From contig BQJF01000017.1 of NCBI GenBank assembly GCA_021604565.1, positions 1-55,908 on the forward strand: DNA of 55,908 bases, written 5' to 3'. Made by a program: the position numbers and the translations under genes. Under the pieces are notes generated by a model. The model was not told where the DNA came from, made no database searches, and worked only from the letters and a program-made list of their open reading frames with translations. This document shows, piece by piece, positions 53,293 to 55,908 of this stretch (within the stretch, counting starts at the first letter, position 1; every line of letters starts with the position of its first letter). This DNA is from Minwuia thermotolerans (GTDB lineage Bacteria > Pseudomonadota > Alphaproteobacteria > Minwuiales > Minwuiaceae).

Positions 53293-54512
53293 GTGGCAGG
53301 CCGCCAGGCGCCACCGGCCTGTTCCATGCCGCCCAGTGCCTGATAGACGGCGTCCACCAGCCCCTGTCCGCGTTCGTTCAGCAACAGCCCCTCCCCCATC
53401 CGGTTCATGGTGTAGCCGAAACTGATACCCGTCTCCGGATCGGCGAAGCCGAGGGAACCACCAGCGCCGACATGGCCGAAGGCGCGCCGCCCGATGACCG
53501 CCCCTTCGATCCCCAGCGCGCGATTGTCCATCGACTTCATGAATCCCGGCGCGAACCGGGTGGGAATCTGCAGGGTGGCGTCGCGACCCGTGGCCATGGA
53601 GATCGCCTCCATGTCCGCCAGCGTCGCCGCATCCACCAGATCCACGCCGTCCCATGAGCCGCCATTGGCGAAGGGCCGGTACATACCCTCCAGCCCCCGG
53701 CCATTGGTGATACCGCCCGCGCCGCCAAGCTCCGCCACATGTCCCTCGCGGCTGTTGCAGCCCTTCGACAGGAACCCGCCGGAATTGAACAGGAACAGGT
53801 GCGGGATCGAACCGGGCTGGTTCAGCCCGACCTCCAGGAATGGCGGCTGTGCGTCGCCCGGTTCGTGCCTGCGGAAGATCATCGGGGCCACGCGCGGCTC
53901 GATCTCCTCCGGCAGGCCGATCCAGAAGTCGAGGCCGAGCGGCTCGGCAATGACGTCCCGGAAGTAGGTGCCCAGCGACTTGCCAGATGCCCGGCGCACC
54001 AGTTCGCCAACCGTCCAGCCGAACGTCAGACCGTGATAGCCGTTGCGGTCGCCGGGTCGCCAGAAAGGTTCCTCCGACGCCAGCCGCTCGCACATGTAGT
54101 CCCAGTCGTAGATGCCGTCGGTCTTCAGCTTTTCGCGCAGCACCGGCACACCGACCGAATGATCCAGCATCATGCGCACGGTGGCTTCCTGCTTGTTGCC
54201 CGCGGCGAACTCCGGCCAGATATCGCCCACGGGCGTGGCGAGGTCGAAGGCGCCCTGGCTGATCAGCGTATGGGCGCAGATCGCCGTGGCACCCTTGGTG
54301 CAGGAGAAGACGACCGATACCGTGTCCTCCTGCCAGGGGGCCTGCGTCTTCTGATCGGCGATCCCGCCCCACAGATCCGCCACGACCTCCCCATGCAGGG
54401 CGACGCGCAGGCTGGCACCAACCTCCCCGAAGTCCGCGAAGTTGCGCGCGAACGCTTTCCTGACCGGCGCGAAGCGATCCGCCACCTGCCCCTGAACAGC
54501 CGTTTCCGTCAT
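53289..54512 (-). CDS. serine hydrolase (class C beta-lactamase/EstB-like)
   Basis: A 407-residue penicillin-binding-protein-fold hydrolase without a signal peptide, so probably a cytosolic esterase. The nucleophile motif SxxK is in VFSCTKGATA; the YxN-like motif is in GYHGLTFGWTVGEL; a late FGHVGAGGSLGF provides the KTG-equivalent HxG triad as in EstB. It is translationally coupled to the acyl-CoA ligase (4-bp overlap), suggesting it frees an acid from an ester or lactone that the ligase then activates. Confidence 0.9.
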   Translation of the reverse strand: MTETAVQGQVADRFAPVRKAFARNFADFGEVGASLRVALHGEVVADLWGGIADQKTQAPWQEDTVSVVFSCTKGATAICAHTLISQGAFDLATPVGDIWPEFAAGNKQEATVRMMLDHSVGVPVLREKLKTDGIYDWDYMCERLASEEPFWRPGDRNGYHGLTFGWTVGELVRRASGKSLGTYFRDVIAEPLGLDFWIGLPEEIEPRVAPMIFRRHEPGDAQPPFLEVGLNQPGSIPHLFLFNSGGFLSKGCNSREGHVAELGGAGGITNGRGLEGMYRPFANGGSWDGVDLVDAATLADMEAISMATGRDATLQIPTRFAPGFMKSMDNRALGIEGAVIGRRAFGHVGAGGSLGFADPETGISFGYTMNRMGEGLLLNERGQGLVDAVYQALGGMEQAGGAWRPAT

Positions 54513-54723
54513 CTGTTTCCTCCCCGAAACACATTCGCGGGCAGTCTACAGCGCCCCAGTTCCAGATGAAATCTCTGCAGTTCGCATCCCTGCCAGACCC
54601 GCAATGCCACAGACGTGTCACAGGTGTACCACGCCACGACCATCGCCGGGGGTTCATCCTGTCCCTGTTTGCCGAGTCGTGCGGTCGTTTGCCGGACGGT
54701 CGGCCAGATCGGGGGATCAAGAG

Positions 54724-55683
54724 ATGCGACATGAACGAACGACTTCTTCACCGGGCAGGCTGCCGACCCTGGCAATCGCCCTGTTCGCGGCCATCTTCGT
54801 GGCCACGGGACCGGGCCTTGCGGCATCCTGGGGCGGCTCACCGATACCGTCACCCTATGCGACCTACGACTCGGCGCTGACAAAACGCTATGCCGCCTTG
54901 TCGGACATGGAATCCGCAGACGGGGACAGCAGCGACGAATGGCACTTCTGGTACAAGTCCCGTGATGCCGACGGTGGCTATCTGGTGTTGCCGGAGGATC
55001 CGGCCCATCGGGAGCTGACCGAAAGCGACCGCGCCTACGCCCGCCAGGCCTATCGTCGGCTGCTGCGGGCCTACAGCTCCGGCATGCCAGCCACCCGCAC
55101 CGCGCCGCTGGCCGATGCCCAGGCCAACTTCGATTGCTGGCTGAACGATACCGAGGAAGGCAGGAACCCGGCACGCGCCGACGCCTGCCGCCAGCGGCTG
55201 GAGGACTCCATGGCCATTATCGACCCGCAGATCTGGCCTGCTCCGGCACCGAAGCCGGTGAAACAGGTCGCGGCGATCGATGCGACGGTCACCGACACAC
55301 CGGCACGACAGGCTCAGCCACAACGGGTGGCTGCCGCCGCCCTGCCCGTGCGCCATCTGCTCTTCTTCCGTCTGAACAGCGCCGAGCTGACGCCGGAAGC
55401 GCTGGAGGTGCTGGATTCAGCGGCCCGGGACGCCGCTGCCTTCCCGGCTGCCGATATCCGGGTTGCGGGATTCACGGACCGGACCGGAGACGATGAATAC
55501 AACCGGAAACTCTCCCTGCGCCGGACGGCAGCGGTCTCGCGTGCCCTGCGTGCACGGGGGATCGACGTGATCCGCGTCGACGAGGTGGCCATCGGGGAAT
55601 CCACACAGGCCTATCCGACGGCTGACAATGTCGCCGAGCCCCGCAACCGGCGCGTCGAGATCGAGATCGGGCTGGGGTACTGA
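54724..55683 (+). CDS. OmpA-family C-terminal domain exported protein
   Basis: A 319-residue envelope protein. The N-terminal signal/anchor helix LPTLAIALFAAIFVATGPGLA is followed by a helical region with TPR-like or coiled character (about 50-170), a Pro/Ala linker, and a C-terminal OmpA-like domain with peptidoglycan-binding pattern: LLFFRLNSAELTPEALEVL, VAGFTDRTGDDEYNRKLSLRR and EPRNRRVEIEI. It would tether a periplasmic complex to the cell wall. Start at 54724 follows GGGGGA; the longer upstream frame is not supported. Divergent from the serine hydrolase. Confidence 0.88.
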   Translation: MRHERTTSSPGRLPTLAIALFAAIFVATGPGLAASWGGSPIPSPYATYDSALTKRYAALSDMESADGDSSDEWHFWYKSRDADGGYLVLPEDPAHRELTESDRAYARQAYRRLLRAYSSGMPATRTAPLADAQANFDCWLNDTEEGRNPARADACRQRLEDSMAIIDPQIWPAPAPKPVKQVAAIDATVTDTPARQAQPQRVAAAALPVRHLLFFRLNSAELTPEALEVLDSAARDAAAFPAADIRVAGFTDRTGDDEYNRKLSLRRTAAVSRALRARGIDVIRVDEVAIGESTQAYPTADNVAEPRNRRVEIEIGLGY

Positions 55684-55822
55684 GGCAGCGGTCACACGCC
55701 CGTCCTCACCCGTCACGACTCGGTCACAGTCACATCACTGACGGGTCATTCGGAACACCCCAGCTTGAAAGGACGGGCGCAGGACCATGCAGCCCGACAG
55801 AGCAACCTCAAGGAGATCGATC

Positions 55823-55908
55823 ATGATCACGACCCGGATCCGTACCCTTCTGATGAGTGGTGTCGCGACGGCCTGTGTGCTGGCAGTCGCTGGTGGGGCA
55901 AGTGCCGC
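55823..55908 (+). CDS. exported protein, 5' end only (truncated by window edge)
   Basis: An ATG at 55823 preceded by AAGGAGATC opens a frame that runs off the window. The 28 visible residues form a Sec signal peptide (MITTRIRTLLMSG core, then VATACVLAVAGGASA). It follows the OmpA-family gene in the same direction after 139 bp. Its mature function cannot be seen. Confidence 0.65.
   Translation, partial: MITTRIRTLLMSGVATACVLAVAGGASA

Noticed and set aside
51667-53343. 558-codon plus-strand frame antisense to the acyl-CoA ligase
   Set aside because: His/Arg-rich shadow translation; the minus-strand ligase has full family motifs over the same bases.
51679-54732. 1017-codon continuous minus-strand frame suggesting a fusion protein
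   Set aside because: The N-terminal 480 residues are an out-of-frame reading of the serine hydrolase gene; the ligase has its own ATG at 53292 overlapping that gene's stop.

Overview
The window is a chromosomal segment of a GC-rich alphaproteobacterium. A CpdR-type single-domain receiver sits beside N-formylglutamate amidohydrolase, there is a Ros/MucR regulator with a Cys-Asp-His2 type finger, gatCAB is intact, and an LMW-phosphatase ArsC is paired with an aquaglyceroporin. These suggest a Rhodospirillales-like lineage, but no rRNA is present, so the order is an inference. I see no prophage, insertion sequence, integrase or CRISPR array. Codon use looks uniform, and the long frames antisense to real genes are GC-rich shadows.

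Layout. 1-9.9 kb: tRNA-Met, a dihydroorotase-family enzyme with a NIPSNAP protein, an acyl-CoA dehydrogenase, a ClC protein with CBS domains, a hotdog thioesterase, a catalytically degenerate alpha/beta-hydrolase, an AHL-lactonase-like metallo-beta-lactamase, then an operon of CoA-transferase, carboxymuconolactone-decarboxylase-like protein and PanB. 9.9-18.5 kb: a BrnT/BrnA toxin-antitoxin pair converging on a DadA-type oxidase, an acetylpolyamine-amidohydrolase-like deacetylase, a secreted HExxH protein, a DsbA-fold isomerase, a GFA protein, MucR, a 680-bp gene-free stretch with palindromes, a nitroreductase, a histidine kinase and tRNA-Ala. 18.3-27 kb: an MFS transporter, HyuA/HyuB, a metal-ligand-less M24 (creatinase/DoeA-like) enzyme, an EutA/maleate-isomerase-like protein and a nitrilase-family hydrolase; this is a plausible catabolic locus for a cyclic amide or ureide. 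27-34.1 kb: a two-gene unit of a PelA-like polysaccharide deacetylase and a 1614-residue membrane-anchored TPR protein with an exact 295-residue super-repeat, with no other pel genes in view.

34.2-41.1 kb: MFS transporter, MarR-EmrA-EmrB efflux operon with an autoregulatory operator, an acyl-CoA carboxylase alpha subunit, tRNA-Gly. 41.2-47 kb: cpdR, N-formylglutamate amidohydrolase, a strong minus-strand small-RNA candidate, a lytic transglycosylase, arsC-aquaglyceroporin, a CapD/WbpM-type NDP-sugar dehydratase. 47.1-55.9 kb: gatC-gatA-gatB, a lipoprotein, MsrA, a serine hydrolase/acyl-CoA ligase pair with an ATGA overlap, an OmpA-family protein and the start of another exported protein cut by the window edge.

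The items most worth following are the PelA/TPR pair, the small RNA at 42652-42743 with a CCUCCC anti-Shine-Dalgarno core, the Hyu/M24/EutA/nitrilase locus, the leaderless MarR promoter overlapping its operator, and the hydrolase that lacks two catalytic-triad residues.
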